64,000 nucleotides of DNA from an uncultured Clostridia bacterium. GTDB taxonomy: Bacteria; Bacillota; Clostridia; TANB77; CAG-508. Location: NCBI GenBank assembly GCA_947624195.1, contig CANQJH010000004.1, forward strand, positions 1-64,000, given 5' to 3'. Under the pieces are notes generated by a model. The model was not told where the DNA came from and did no database searches. It saw only the letters and a list, made by a program, of their open reading frames with translations. This document shows, in pieces, positions 10,557 through 20,351 of the stretch. The translations under genes and the position numbers were made by a program. How positions within the stretch are numbered: position 1 is the stretch's first letter; every line of letters starts with the position of its first letter.

Positions 10557-11843
10557 TTATTTTGTCATTTTTGCATTATCTAAAATTAGTTTTACTGCTA
10601 ATTCAGTTTTTGATGATTCTTCTAAGTATTCTTTTAGTTGCTCGTTCTTTTCAATTTCTTCTAATTTTCTATTGTATTGTTTAGACATTTCTTCCATTTT
10701 GTCTTTAACATATTTGGGGTCTGCTTCTATTTTTTCATCTTTAACTATTTGGCCTAATATCAAGCTTGTCTTTACATTTTTTTCTGCGTCTGCTCTGAAT
10801 TCTTTTTTCATATCTGATTCAGTTTTGCCAACCATTTTTAAATATTGGTCTAATTTCATACCTTGATATTGTAGTCTTTGGCTAACATTTTCTATCATAT
10901 TGTCAACTTCTAAATCAATCATACCATCTGGAATATCTATTTTTGTATTTTTGCAAACTGTTTCTATTGCAGCATCTTCCATTTCATGTTTTGCTCTGTG
11001 TTCGTTTTCTTCTGTCTTTTTATCCTTTATGCTCTTTTTTAATTCTGCTAAAGTATCAAATTCACTAACATCTTTTGCAAATTCATCATCTAATTTTGGA
11101 AGTTCTTTTTCTTTAATTTCATGTAGATTTATATGAAATCTAGCGTCTTTTCCTGCCAATTCTTTAGAATAGTAATCTTTTGGGAAAGTAACATTAATGT
11201 CCTTTTCTTCACCAATTTTCATACCAACTAATTGATCTTCAAATCCAGGAATAAATGTGTTGCTTCCTATTGTAAGTTGTTGTCCTTCAGCCTTGCCACC
11301 TTCAAAAGGTTTGTCATCAACAAATCCTTCAAAATCAATTGTTACTATGTCTTGATTTTTTACAGGTCTGTCTTCTACTGATACCATTCTTGCATTGTGT
11401 TCTGCCATATGGTTTAATTCATCTTCAACATCTTTATCTGTAACTTTGTATTCAACCTTTTTTACATCAATTCCTTTATATTTGCCAAGCTTAACTTCTG
11501 GTCTTGTTGCAACTACTGCTGTAAATATTAAGTCTTTTCCTTTTTCCATTTGAACTATATCAATTTTTGGCTTGCTAACAACATCAATTTTGTTATTTTT
11601 GATTTCTTCATCATATACACTTGGTACCAAATCATTAAAAGCATCTTCATAGAAGATGTTAGCTCCATAATATCTTTCTACAATTTTAAAAGGTGCCTTT
11701 CCTTTTCTAAAACCTGGTATATTGAAGTATTTTGCACTTTGCTTAAATACGTTCATAATAGATTCTTCAAATTTAGCAGCTTCTACTGTAAATGTTAACT
11801 TAACTTCGTTTTTGTTTTCTGTTTTTTCTTGTTTTACGCTCAT
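10557..11843 (-). CDS. tig: trigger factor
   Basis: PGFRKGKAPFKIVERYYG ribosome-binding motif; FKBP domain; upstream of clpP/clpX. Confidence 0.96.
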   Translation of the reverse strand: MSVKQEKTENKNEVKLTFTVEAAKFEESIMNVFKQSAKYFNIPGFRKGKAPFKIVERYYGANIFYEDAFNDLVPSVYDEEIKNNKIDVVSKPKIDIVQMEKGKDLIFTAVVATRPEVKLGKYKGIDVKKVEYKVTDKDVEDELNHMAEHNARMVSVEDRPVKNQDIVTIDFEGFVDDKPFEGGKAEGQQLTIGSNTFIPGFEDQLVGMKIGEEKDINVTFPKDYYSKELAGKDARFHINLHEIKEKELPKLDDEFAKDVSEFDTLAELKKSIKDKKTEENEHRAKHEMEDAAIETVCKNTKIDIPDGMIDLEVDNMIENVSQRLQYQGMKLDQYLKMVGKTESDMKKEFRADAEKNVKTSLILGQIVKDEKIEADPKYVKDKMEEMSKQYNRKLEEIEKNEQLKEYLEESSKTELAVKLILDNAKMTK

Positions 11844-11886
11844 TTTACTCCTTACCTTTCTTTTATTGCTAAAACATATTAAAATT

Positions 11887-11961
11887 TGGTGACCCCTACG
11901 GGAATCGAACCCATGATTCAGCCTTGAGAGGGCTGCGTCTTAACCGCTTGACCAAGGGGCC
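11887..11961 (-). tRNA. tRNA-Glu(CTC), CCA encoded
   Basis: Reverse complement GGCCCCTTGGTCAAGCGGTTAAGACGCAGCCCTCTCAAGGCTGAATCATGGGTTCGATTCCCGTAGGGGTCACCA folds as a cloverleaf; anticodon loop CTCTCAA. Confidence 0.95.
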
Positions 11962-11994
11962 ATAACATATGATATTATACTACATAAATGACTC

Positions 11995-12399
11995 TTAGTC
12001 AACAAAATCAACACAGTTTTTAAGAATTTCTTCCAATCTTTGATTTTGTTTTGTTAAATATAAATATCCAATTAATGCTTCAAAAGCAGTAGCATACATG
12101 TAGTCCTCTGCGGATGCATGTTTTGGGAGGTGATGACTTTCTGTATTTCTTCCTCTGCGTACAATTTCTCGCTCTTCTTCTGTTAAGTTTAAATTTTTAA
12201 GTATATTAGCCTGTGCAGAAGCTCTTACGTATTTAATTGATAAGACATGCATTTTGTGAGGATTTAAGTTTGTACTATTGCTCAAATATGTTCTTATATA
12301 CATTTCGTAAACACTGTCTCCAACATATGCCCATGTTAGAGGAGACATCATATTTATTTCTTTTTCGTTTTTGGTTATTAGTTCATCTTGAAATTCCAT
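11995..12399 (-). CDS. mrnC: mini-ribonuclease III
   Basis: LTWAYVGDSVYEMYIRTYL ... HASAEDYMYATAFEALIGYLYL. Confidence 0.92.
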   Translation of the reverse strand: MEFQDELITKNEKEINMMSPLTWAYVGDSVYEMYIRTYLSNSTNLNPHKMHVLSIKYVRASAQANILKNLNLTEEEREIVRRGRNTESHHLPKHASAEDYMYATAFEALIGYLYLTKQNQRLEEILKNCVDFVD

Positions 12400-12409
12400 T
12401 TTTGTTTTC

Positions 12410-12545
12410 TTCCTTTTTTATATTTTTTTGTGGTTTATTTTTTGTTTTTGTTTTTTGTTTTGATTTTGTTTTTTGATCTTGATTTTGTGTTTGTTTTTGT
12501 TTTTGATTTCGTTTTTGTTTTGTTTTTTTGTTTTATTTTATTTTC
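12410..12545. repeat. low-complexity tract upstream of mrnC
   Basis: Degenerate (TTTTTG)n/(GATTTTG)n, i.e. A/C-rich on the coding strand. Confidence 0.6.
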
Positions 12546-12591
12546 ATATCATTTTCAACTGATTAATTGTTTTAGATAATTTAAGACAATC

Positions 12592-13461
12592 TTAATAAGG
12601 TCGTTCAATTGATATTCTGCCAAATTTACCTGCTCTAAAATCTGATAATATCATATCAGATACCTTTTGTTCATTAATTCTGCCACCAGAAAGAATTGCA
12701 CCTTTTTTACGTGCAATTTCATCTCTAATTTCTAAAATGACGTCATACTCATTATAATCGTTTTCTTTATTATTGATTTCTACATTTTTTTCAATACTAG
12801 ATATATCTATGTTATATCTTTTCTCAACATGTTCTTTATAATTTTTAACAAGAAGTTTTAATAACTCATATGCAATTTCTTCATTATCCACTGCATTTTG
12901 TCCTATACTGTTTAAGTATGCCAAATTATTTGCAACTACTGTATTCCCAAGCTTAGGCCATAACATACCTGGAGTGTCCATTAGCTCTATATTGTCATCT
13001 ATTTTTATCCACTGTTTGCCTTTTGTTACGCCTGGCATATTGCCTACTTTAGCAATATTTCTTTTAGCTAAGCTATTAATAAATGTTGATTTGCCTACAT
13101 TAGGGATACCCAACACCATAACTTTGGCAGTTCTACCAGTCCTGCCCTTTTCTATGTATTTGCTTGATATTTCCTTGTATAATATTTTAATTTGATTTAT
13201 TACTTCACTTAAACCTTTTCCAGTTGTAGCCTCCACTTTAATGCAAGGTATACTCTGAGTAGAATAATATTTTATCCATGCACTTGTTATGTTTTCATCA
13301 GCTAAATCAGATTTATTTAGTACCACAATTTTAGGCTTATTTTTGCTATATTCTTGAACGTCTGGATTTTGAGTAGACTTTGGTGCCCTTGCATCTACAA
13401 TTTCTATTATAATATCAATTAATTTTAGGTCTTTTATAATCTGCTCCTTTGTCTTTTTCAT
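12592..13461 (-). CDS. rbgA: ribosome biogenesis GTPase RbgA/YlqF
   Basis: Circularly permuted GTPase motifs NKSDLAD, GIPNVGKSTFINSLAKR, DTPGMLWP. Confidence 0.92.
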   Translation of the reverse strand: MKKTKEQIIKDLKLIDIIIEIVDARAPKSTQNPDVQEYSKNKPKIVVLNKSDLADENITSAWIKYYSTQSIPCIKVEATTGKGLSEVINQIKILYKEISSKYIEKGRTGRTAKVMVLGIPNVGKSTFINSLAKRNIAKVGNMPGVTKGKQWIKIDDNIELMDTPGMLWPKLGNTVVANNLAYLNSIGQNAVDNEEIAYELLKLLVKNYKEHVEKRYNIDISSIEKNVEINNKENDYNEYDVILEIRDEIARKKGAILSGGRINEQKVSDMILSDFRAGKFGRISIERPY

Positions 13462-13614
13462 GTGACCGTGGATACCAATTTACGCTTGTGGCTGTATATG
13501 TTTTTTCATTATTCATTTTTTTACTTCTTTCTTTTATATTTTTATAATTAAAACTACACGTTTTTTACCATAACTTTTTCAGTTGTACGATAATATCGTA
13601 CAACTGATTTTTTC

Positions 13615-15685
13615 TTATCTTTCATCTCTTGAAAAATCTGGTGATTCTTCTACTTTTCCCTCTTTTTCATCTCTTGCAATATCTGGTGATTCCTCTACTT
13701 TTTCTTCTCTTTTTTCTTTTGATAAATGCCTTACTTCAAGTGATTTGAAAAACGATTTTTCTTTGGTTGTGGTTATTGTTCTATTATATTTGCCTAATGT
13801 CCTGTTGTCAAAACCAAAATCAGCCATTTCAACATAATTTTGGGCTATATTATTTAAATCTTGTTTTGATAATTCGTCAGTGCAAAATCCAATATCATGA
13901 ACAATTTGTTTTCTTGAAATTCTAAATCCATCTGATATTGTTGCACTTTTGTAATTGTAATTAAGTTTATGTAATAAAAACTCTTGATTTTTCTTATAAT
14001 TTTCTGGATCTATGGCTTTACCATTTTGTATATCTACATCTATTCTCTTTTTCATTATGTCTATGCATTCTGCGTAAAATTCATTAAGTAAATTTTGATT
14101 TTCTATTTTTTGCTTTAATGAAAAACCTGAGTCTATATTGTAATCATCAAAAATTTGCATAATTCTATTTAGAGTATCTGCCCCTTGTAAACCTTTTGCT
14201 TTTGGAAGTATTGTTTCAAAGTATTGTTTTTCATATTCTCTTCCTTTATCTTTTATTTTGGCAAATTCAATTTCTGAAATGCCTAAGGAGCAAGCCAGCA
14301 TACTTCCTAGTTGAGTTAAAGCACCGTAACCTGTTGGAGCTAATTGCATGGCGTTATTTTTTTTATAAAGTTTTTCACCACTTCCTAATCTTTCAAATAC
14401 AGTGTTTGTCCATTCATAAAAACGTCCTTTATTTAAAGCTGCATCTTGAAGTCTTGTTTTTAATTCAATACCTTCTCTATAATTATCATCAGTGTTGTGC
14501 CCTAATTCATGAAACAAAGTTGTGGTTACAGGCCAAGATGGTTTTCCGGTTTCTATTATAGAAAACTCTTGAGTTTAATCTTATTTTATTTGTAGCTGTA
14601 TCTCCCATAGTTGTAATATCACCTAAATCTTCGAATTCTATTTTATCAATTTTTAAATCTATCTGATTTAGTCTTTCTTGAAATTCATCTATATCCCAGT
14701 TATATATTTTTTGGCTTCTAATAAAAAAAGGAATAATTAAATGTTTTACTCTACTACTATATTCTGGTTTTCTATCTAACATAGCTTGCACTTTTGATGC
14801 TATATATTCCTCTGTTATCTCTTTTGGTTTAGATTGCATAGTTGATGCTAATATATCACTAATTGTTGCATTACCAGTATACACTTGTGCTTTTGCATCT
14901 TGTATCATTGCGTCAGTACATCCAGTAAATAGTTGTATATTTTTTTGTAGACCCTCTTTTTCAATCTTTTTTAAATTTGTATTAAAATTTAAATTGTCAA
15001 TTACTCCTAAAATTGTAGCCGCTTTCTTTTGGTATTCTTCGTTTTTATATGGTCCTTCAAAATTAGGATTTTGAAGAGCTTCAATTGTAAAAGTCTTATA
15101 ATGAAATAAATTTGCACCATTTAATATATCAGTTACATTATCCTTTCCGCTAACTATCATCTTATTTAAAGCATTATTATATTGAGAACATGCGGCTGTC
15201 CATGCAGAATCTTTTTGTAATTCACCTGTTTCATTTTCTATATCGCCATAACAATATTCAGCCATTTCATATAATTGGTACAATCTTTTTGAAATAGGAG
15301 CAGTAATTGCTTTGGCAATTCTACCTGCTCTTATAAAATCTTCAATATGATTTGCATAATCTTTCCTGTTATCCTGATTTAAGGCACTTTCAAATTTCAT
15401 AAATACAGGCAATATTGCTTCTTCCGCTTTTCCATCTTGAAATAATTGCTTATTAATTGTTAGAACATTTGCTTTACTTGAGTATCCAGCAACAATATTA
15501 CTGGAAGTAAATTCCACATTGGCAATTTTGGTGCAAAGAGTATCCATTTGAGATGTTAGGTCTTCTAGTTTTAAGCCATTATTTAATTTTCCTAAAAAAT
15601 ATAGTTTAATTAATGGCTTTACTCTTTCATCAATTTCTTTTTCACTTAGTATTTTGTTAATTTCTTCAATAAACTCTTTATTCAT
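13615..15685 (-). pseudogene. zinc metalloprotease-like protein split into two frames
   Basis: ORF 15685..14507 (392 aa) and ORF 14517..13615 (300 aa, FHELGHNTDD) join as ...NSRV[F/S]IIETGKPSWPVTTTLFHELGHNTDD after removing one T at about 14560-14566. Confidence 0.75.
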
Positions 15686-15760
15686 AAAAATACGCCTTTA
15701 CTTATGTATCTTTGTAAATATTTTTTGATATAGTTGTAAATGTTTTATGTCACATTTACA

Positions 15761-16231
15761 TTACAAAGTTTTGTATTGATTTTTGTCTGCCCTATCATCT
15801 AAGTTTCTATCTAGGTCTTTATTTGCATAAAACCACTCTGTTGACTTATCAGCTGGCTTTTTTGTTTTATCTGATAGTAAATCCATTACAACAACAATTG
15901 ATAATATAACTGCTACTAATGAAATAAATGCATTTAATCCATTTGTAACTGTAAGTTGATTCCCTTGGATTATTGGCATAACATTATTGTATAAGTAAAC
16001 TCCATAATATCCAAAATTAGCAACTAGATATATTATTCCAGCGAATAATTTTCTTTTGATTACTAAAGCAATACATATTAATGAAATAAATAGTATTACT
16101 ATTTCTACTACTTGATTAATTGGCGCTACCATAAAGCTTTTTCCAATGCCAGCCATATATGCTACTACCACTCTAAATAACCAAAACATTATCATAAACA
16201 TTACTACCATGTAATTTGCTGCTGTTTTCAT
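15761..16231 (-). CDS. small multi-pass membrane protein
   Basis: 156 aa with about four hydrophobic segments; no family recognised. Confidence 0.6.
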   Translation of the reverse strand: MKTAANYMVVMFMIMFWLFRVVVAYMAGIGKSFMVAPINQVVEIVILFISLICIALVIKRKLFAGIIYLVANFGYYGVYLYNNVMPIIQGNQLTVTNGLNAFISLVAVILSIVVVMDLLSDKTKKPADKSTEWFYANKDLDRNLDDRADKNQYKTL

Positions 16232-16338
16232 TTTTTACCTCTTTTTCATCAATTTTAAAATATGTATTATGCGCATAAATTTGATTAAAACCTTTTGCAA
16301 ATCAAAAGGTCTTAATCTTTAGGAATTATCCTATATTT

Positions 16339-16689
16339 TTATTCTTCTTCTATGAAATTAAATTCATCTTTAAATTTTTCTTTAAAAATGTCAAATACTT
16401 TATTTAAAGTATCTTCATCTTCCACGCTAACATAAGATTCTTGTCCATCTTCTACATCTTCAGCATCTTTATCTTCTCTAAGAATTACAACTTCGTCAGA
16501 ATCTTCACTTTCAACATCCTCAGCTGGTAACAATATAACGTAGTTTTCTCCATCATATTCTATTAAATCTAAAAATTCAAAGTTTACATCATTACCCATT
16601 TCATCTTTTAATGTAACAATATTTGAATCCAAATCTTCATTACTCATGTTTTCTGAAACTTCATTATTGTTTAAATTTTCATCATCCAT
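16339..16689 (-). CDS. DUF1292-family acidic protein
   Basis: NIVTLKDEMGNDVNFEFLDLIEYDGENYVILLPA typical of DUF1292 (YrzB-like). Confidence 0.8.
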   Translation of the reverse strand: MDDENLNNNEVSENMSNEDLDSNIVTLKDEMGNDVNFEFLDLIEYDGENYVILLPAEDVESEDSDEVVILREDKDAEDVEDGQESYVSVEDEDTLNKVFDIFKEKFKDEFNFIEEE

Positions 16690-16802
16690 AATTTTTCCTC
16701 CTTATTCTTATGTAAATAATTACATTATACTATTATCATATACTAATTTTAAAATTTTATCAATACATTTTTTGGAATTATTTATAAATTGTTCTTGTTA
16801 TT

Positions 16803-16998
16803 ATAAGATAAATATAGTTATTTTTGAATACGCCGCGCAGGGACCACCCGTAGCGCTAGCAAGGGTCGAATGAAGCAAATTACATACAAGCGCCCAATGG
16901 CATTATGTATTGCATGAAGTACATTAATTGCACAGCCATTAGTGGCCTTATGGAATTTGCGACAGCAAGGCATGAAAAAATAACTATATTTATCTTAT
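16803..16998. ncRNA. candidate structured non-coding RNA closed by a 23-bp inverted repeat (strand unresolved)
   Basis: Perfect IR ATAAGATAAATATAGTTATTTTT (16803-16825) / AAAAATAACTATATTTATCTTAT (16976-16998) around a GC-rich core with internal helices (GCGC/GCGC, GCAAATT/AATTTGC, TACATA/TATGTA, GCCA-TTAG-TGGC); no ORF explains it. Confidence 0.6.
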
Positions 16999-17004
16999 TA
17001 ACAG

Positions 17005-17562
17005 TTAATATAAATCGTTACCATAAATTCTCTTGTAAACCTTGTAATTATTTAAAATTTTTCTTACGTATGTATTAGTTTCTTTAAAGGGTATATTTTC
17101 TATGTCACTTCCATCTTGCCTTAATGTTCCTTCTGCTATCCATTTATTTACATTTCCTATTCCTGCATTGTAGGCAGTTAGCGCTAATTCATCATTTTTA
17201 TACATTGCTTTTAAATCTGCATAATATGCTATTCCTAAATAAATATTTTTTTCTGGATTATATAATGTAGTTCCAGATTCATACTCCATTACAGTATTTT
17301 CTGCGACCTCTTTTGCGGTTTCATCCATAAGTTGCATAAGTCCGCATGCTCCTTTTTTCGAAAGAGCACCTTCTTTAAAATTACTTTCTGCTTTTATAAT
17401 CGAATACACCAATAGTGGGTCAATATCATACTGTTTTGCATATTTTTCAACATACTCTTTGTAGTCTGTTTTATATATCATCTTTAATATTTTGTTATAG
17501 TTAGTCAATGCAACGACAATAATAGTACAACATATAACAAAAAATATTATAATTTTTTTCAT
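17005..17562 (-). CDS. lytic transglycosylase (SLT domain)
   Basis: YDIDPLLVYSIIKAESNFKEGALSKKGACGLMQLMDETAKEVA ... LTAYNAGIGNVNKW. Confidence 0.92.
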   Translation of the reverse strand: MKKIIIFFVICCTIIVVALTNYNKILKMIYKTDYKEYVEKYAKQYDIDPLLVYSIIKAESNFKEGALSKKGACGLMQLMDETAKEVAENTVMEYESGTTLYNPEKNIYLGIAYYADLKAMYKNDELALTAYNAGIGNVNKWIAEGTLRQDGSDIENIPFKETNTYVRKILNNYKVYKRIYGNDLY

Positions 17563-17660
17563 TACTTCTCCTTTTTTATCTTTGGTTTATATTGCTTTCT
17601 TTTTTATCGCTTAATCTTTAGTTTATTCATATCTCTTCTTGTTTCTATTTATATATGTTT

Positions 17661-20324
17661 TTATTTTGCATCATACCAACTTTTAGCGTCTGTTACTTCT
17701 ACTTTTAATGGTACTTCTAACTTAGTTGCATTTTCCATACTTTCTTTTAAAATCTTCTTTGCTTCTTCTTTTTGTTCTTCTTTAACCTCTAATATAAGTT
17801 CATCATGAACTTGTAAAACTATCTTAGCGTCTACTTTTGACTGTTCTAATTTTGAGTATACAGTATTCATCGCTATTTTCATTATATCGGCTGCTGTTCC
17901 CTGTATAGGTGTGTTCATTGCTGCTCTTTTCCCGAATTCTCTAACCATATAATTAGAAGACTTTAGCTCTGGAATATATCTTCTTCTTCCAAAAGATGTC
18001 TCAACATATCCAGTTTCTTTTGCTGATTTAGCAACATCTTCCATGTATTTTTTTATTCCGTCATATTTTTCTAAGTAGCTTTCAATATATTCTTTTGCTT
18101 CTTTTCTAGAAGTTCCTATTTGTTCTGCTAAGCCAAAATCTGTTATACCATATACTATACCAAAATTAACTGCTTTTGCCTTTCTTCTCTGCTCTTTTGT
18201 AACTTCTTCCATTGGCACATTAAATACTCTTGAAGCAACTTCTTTATGAATATCTTCATCATTTTTAAAAGCATTAATCATATTTTGGTCTTTGGCTATG
18301 TGTGATAGTACTCTTAATTCTATTTGTGAATAATCGGCATCAATATATACATATCCTTCTTGAGGCTTAAATGCCTTTTTTATGTTTCTGCCATATTCAT
18401 CTCTGCTTGGTATGTTTTGCAAATTTGGCTCTGTAGAGCTAATTCTGCCTGTTGCTGTAATTGTTTGATGAAAATATGAGTGTATTCTGCTTGTTGCTGG
18501 ATTTATATAAGGTACCATTCCTTCAACATATGTTGAGTTTAATTTAGAAAGAGTCCTATATTCTAATATCTTTTCAACAATTGGATGTGCCAACTTTATT
18601 TTTTCAAGAATTGCTACATCTGTGCTATAGCCTTTTTTGTTCTTTTTGGCTCCTGGAAGATTTAATTTTTCAAATAAAATATTTCCTAATTGTTGGGTAG
18701 AATTTATATTAAATTCTTCTCCTGCTAAATCATATATTTCATTTGTTAAGAAATTTATTTTTTCTTTTAAGTCTTTTCCAAAATTAATTAATTCTTGCTT
18801 ATCCACTAACATTCCGTTGTACTGTATTTCTCCAAGAACAGTGATAAGTGGTATCTCGATTTCATTGAATAGCTTTAGACTTCCTTCTTCTTCTAATTTT
18901 TTCTTAGTAACCTCATATAATTTTTTTATAGCAAAAACATATATTCCTATTTCATTTTTGTCTTCGCTTGCCTGTTCAAATAGGTTTATCTGTTTTTCTG
19001 GAATAATAGCATTTATATCTACATTTAAGTATTGAATAGCTATATCTGATAATTTATGTTTTACACTTGTTGGGTCTATATCATACCCTGCTACTTCTAT
19101 ATCGTATTTAATACTTTTTGTCCTTATGCCATTTTGTCTTAAAAGGACATAATCTTCACTTAAATTATATCCAATTTTATCAATATGCTCATTTTCAAAA
19201 ACTTCTTTCAATTCTTCTAGACTAGGATTTTTTACATAGCAAACTTTTTGTAGTTCATTATCATATATGCCTATACCAATAATATTTTTCTTAATGATTT
19301 TTTCTTCGTCGTCAGATTTTTCGGTTTCTAAATAATATATCATTTCATTTTTTATGTTGATGTCTTTAATGCTATTTTTATTAATTGTTTCTACCTTAAA
19401 TTCTTCAGTTGGCTCTTCTACAACTTCTGCATTTAAGTTAAATCTTTCCATAAATCTATTAAATTTGTAATATTTAAATAACCTAATAACTTCTTGCTTG
19501 TCCCATGGTTTTAATTTCAGATCTTCTAATTTAAAAGGTAATTTTGCTTTAGTATTAATTGTTCCTATCTCTCTTGATATTTCTGCTAAGTGTTTATTTT
19601 CTAATAATTTTTCTCTAAGTTTTGGTTTGAATTTTAGTCCTTTTTCATCTTTTTCCACTTCCTTATATAATTGAGATACAGTTTTATATTTTATTAAAAG
19701 TTCTGTTGCTGTTTTTGGGCCTACTCCCGGCACTCCAGGGATTTCATCTGAGCTATCTCCCATCAGTGCCTTAAGTTCGATTAAACCTTTTGGAGGCATG
19801 CCATATTCTTCTTGTATTTTTGCTTTGTTATATATTTCTGTTTCAGTTCTTCCCATTTTGGTTCGTGGAATTCTAATTATAATATTGTCATCTGCCAATT
19901 GAAATAAATCTCTATCTCCTGATAAAATGTAAGCTTGCAAATTATCACTAGCAAATTGCTTTGCACATGAGCCTAATATATCATCGCCCTCATAGTTGTC
20001 CATTTCTAAATAATTAATATTCATGCTTTTAAGAATCTCTTTTATTTCAGGCATTTGCTCGGCTAATTCATCAGGCATTTTGTGTCTGCTTTTTTTGTAT
20101 CCTTCATATTTTTCTTTTCTAGTATTAGCACCAGTTTTTGAATCAAATGCAACCAAAATATAATCTGGCTTAACTTCATCTAAATTTTTAAATAACACTG
20201 CCAAAAAGCCATATAATGCATTAGTATATTTTCCATTATCTGTTGTTAGCATTTTATTACTCATTATTCCATAAAAGGCTCTATTCATTATTGAGTTTCC
20301 ATCAATTAGTAATAATTTTTCCAT
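17661..20324 (-). CDS. polA: DNA polymerase I
   Basis: N-terminal 5' nuclease; polymerase motifs DADYSQIELRVLSHIA, RRKAKAVNFGIVYG, VLQVHDELI. Confidence 0.97.
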   Translation of the reverse strand: MEKLLLIDGNSIMNRAFYGIMSNKMLTTDNGKYTNALYGFLAVLFKNLDEVKPDYILVAFDSKTGANTRKEKYEGYKKSRHKMPDELAEQMPEIKEILKSMNINYLEMDNYEGDDILGSCAKQFASDNLQAYILSGDRDLFQLADDNIIIRIPRTKMGRTETEIYNKAKIQEEYGMPPKGLIELKALMGDSSDEIPGVPGVGPKTATELLIKYKTVSQLYKEVEKDEKGLKFKPKLREKLLENKHLAEISREIGTINTKAKLPFKLEDLKLKPWDKQEVIRLFKYYKFNRFMERFNLNAEVVEEPTEEFKVETINKNSIKDINIKNEMIYYLETEKSDDEEKIIKKNIIGIGIYDNELQKVCYVKNPSLEELKEVFENEHIDKIGYNLSEDYVLLRQNGIRTKSIKYDIEVAGYDIDPTSVKHKLSDIAIQYLNVDINAIIPEKQINLFEQASEDKNEIGIYVFAIKKLYEVTKKKLEEEGSLKLFNEIEIPLITVLGEIQYNGMLVDKQELINFGKDLKEKINFLTNEIYDLAGEEFNINSTQQLGNILFEKLNLPGAKKNKKGYSTDVAILEKIKLAHPIVEKILEYRTLSKLNSTYVEGMVPYINPATSRIHSYFHQTITATGRISSTEPNLQNIPSRDEYGRNIKKAFKPQEGYVYIDADYSQIELRVLSHIAKDQNMINAFKNDEDIHKEVASRVFNVPMEEVTKEQRRKAKAVNFGIVYGITDFGLAEQIGTSRKEAKEYIESYLEKYDGIKKYMEDVAKSAKETGYVETSFGRRRYIPELKSSNYMVREFGKRAAMNTPIQGTAADIMKIAMNTVYSKLEQSKVDAKIVLQVHDELILEVKEEQKEEAKKILKESMENATKLEVPLKVEVTDAKSWYDAK

Positions 20325-20351
20325 AGATAAATTCCCTTTCTTTTTTATATA

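Noticed and set aside
10500-10560. TGGGATTATTCCCAGATTTTTTT as a terminator
   Set aside because: Oriented for plus-strand transcription, but no plus-strand gene precedes it.
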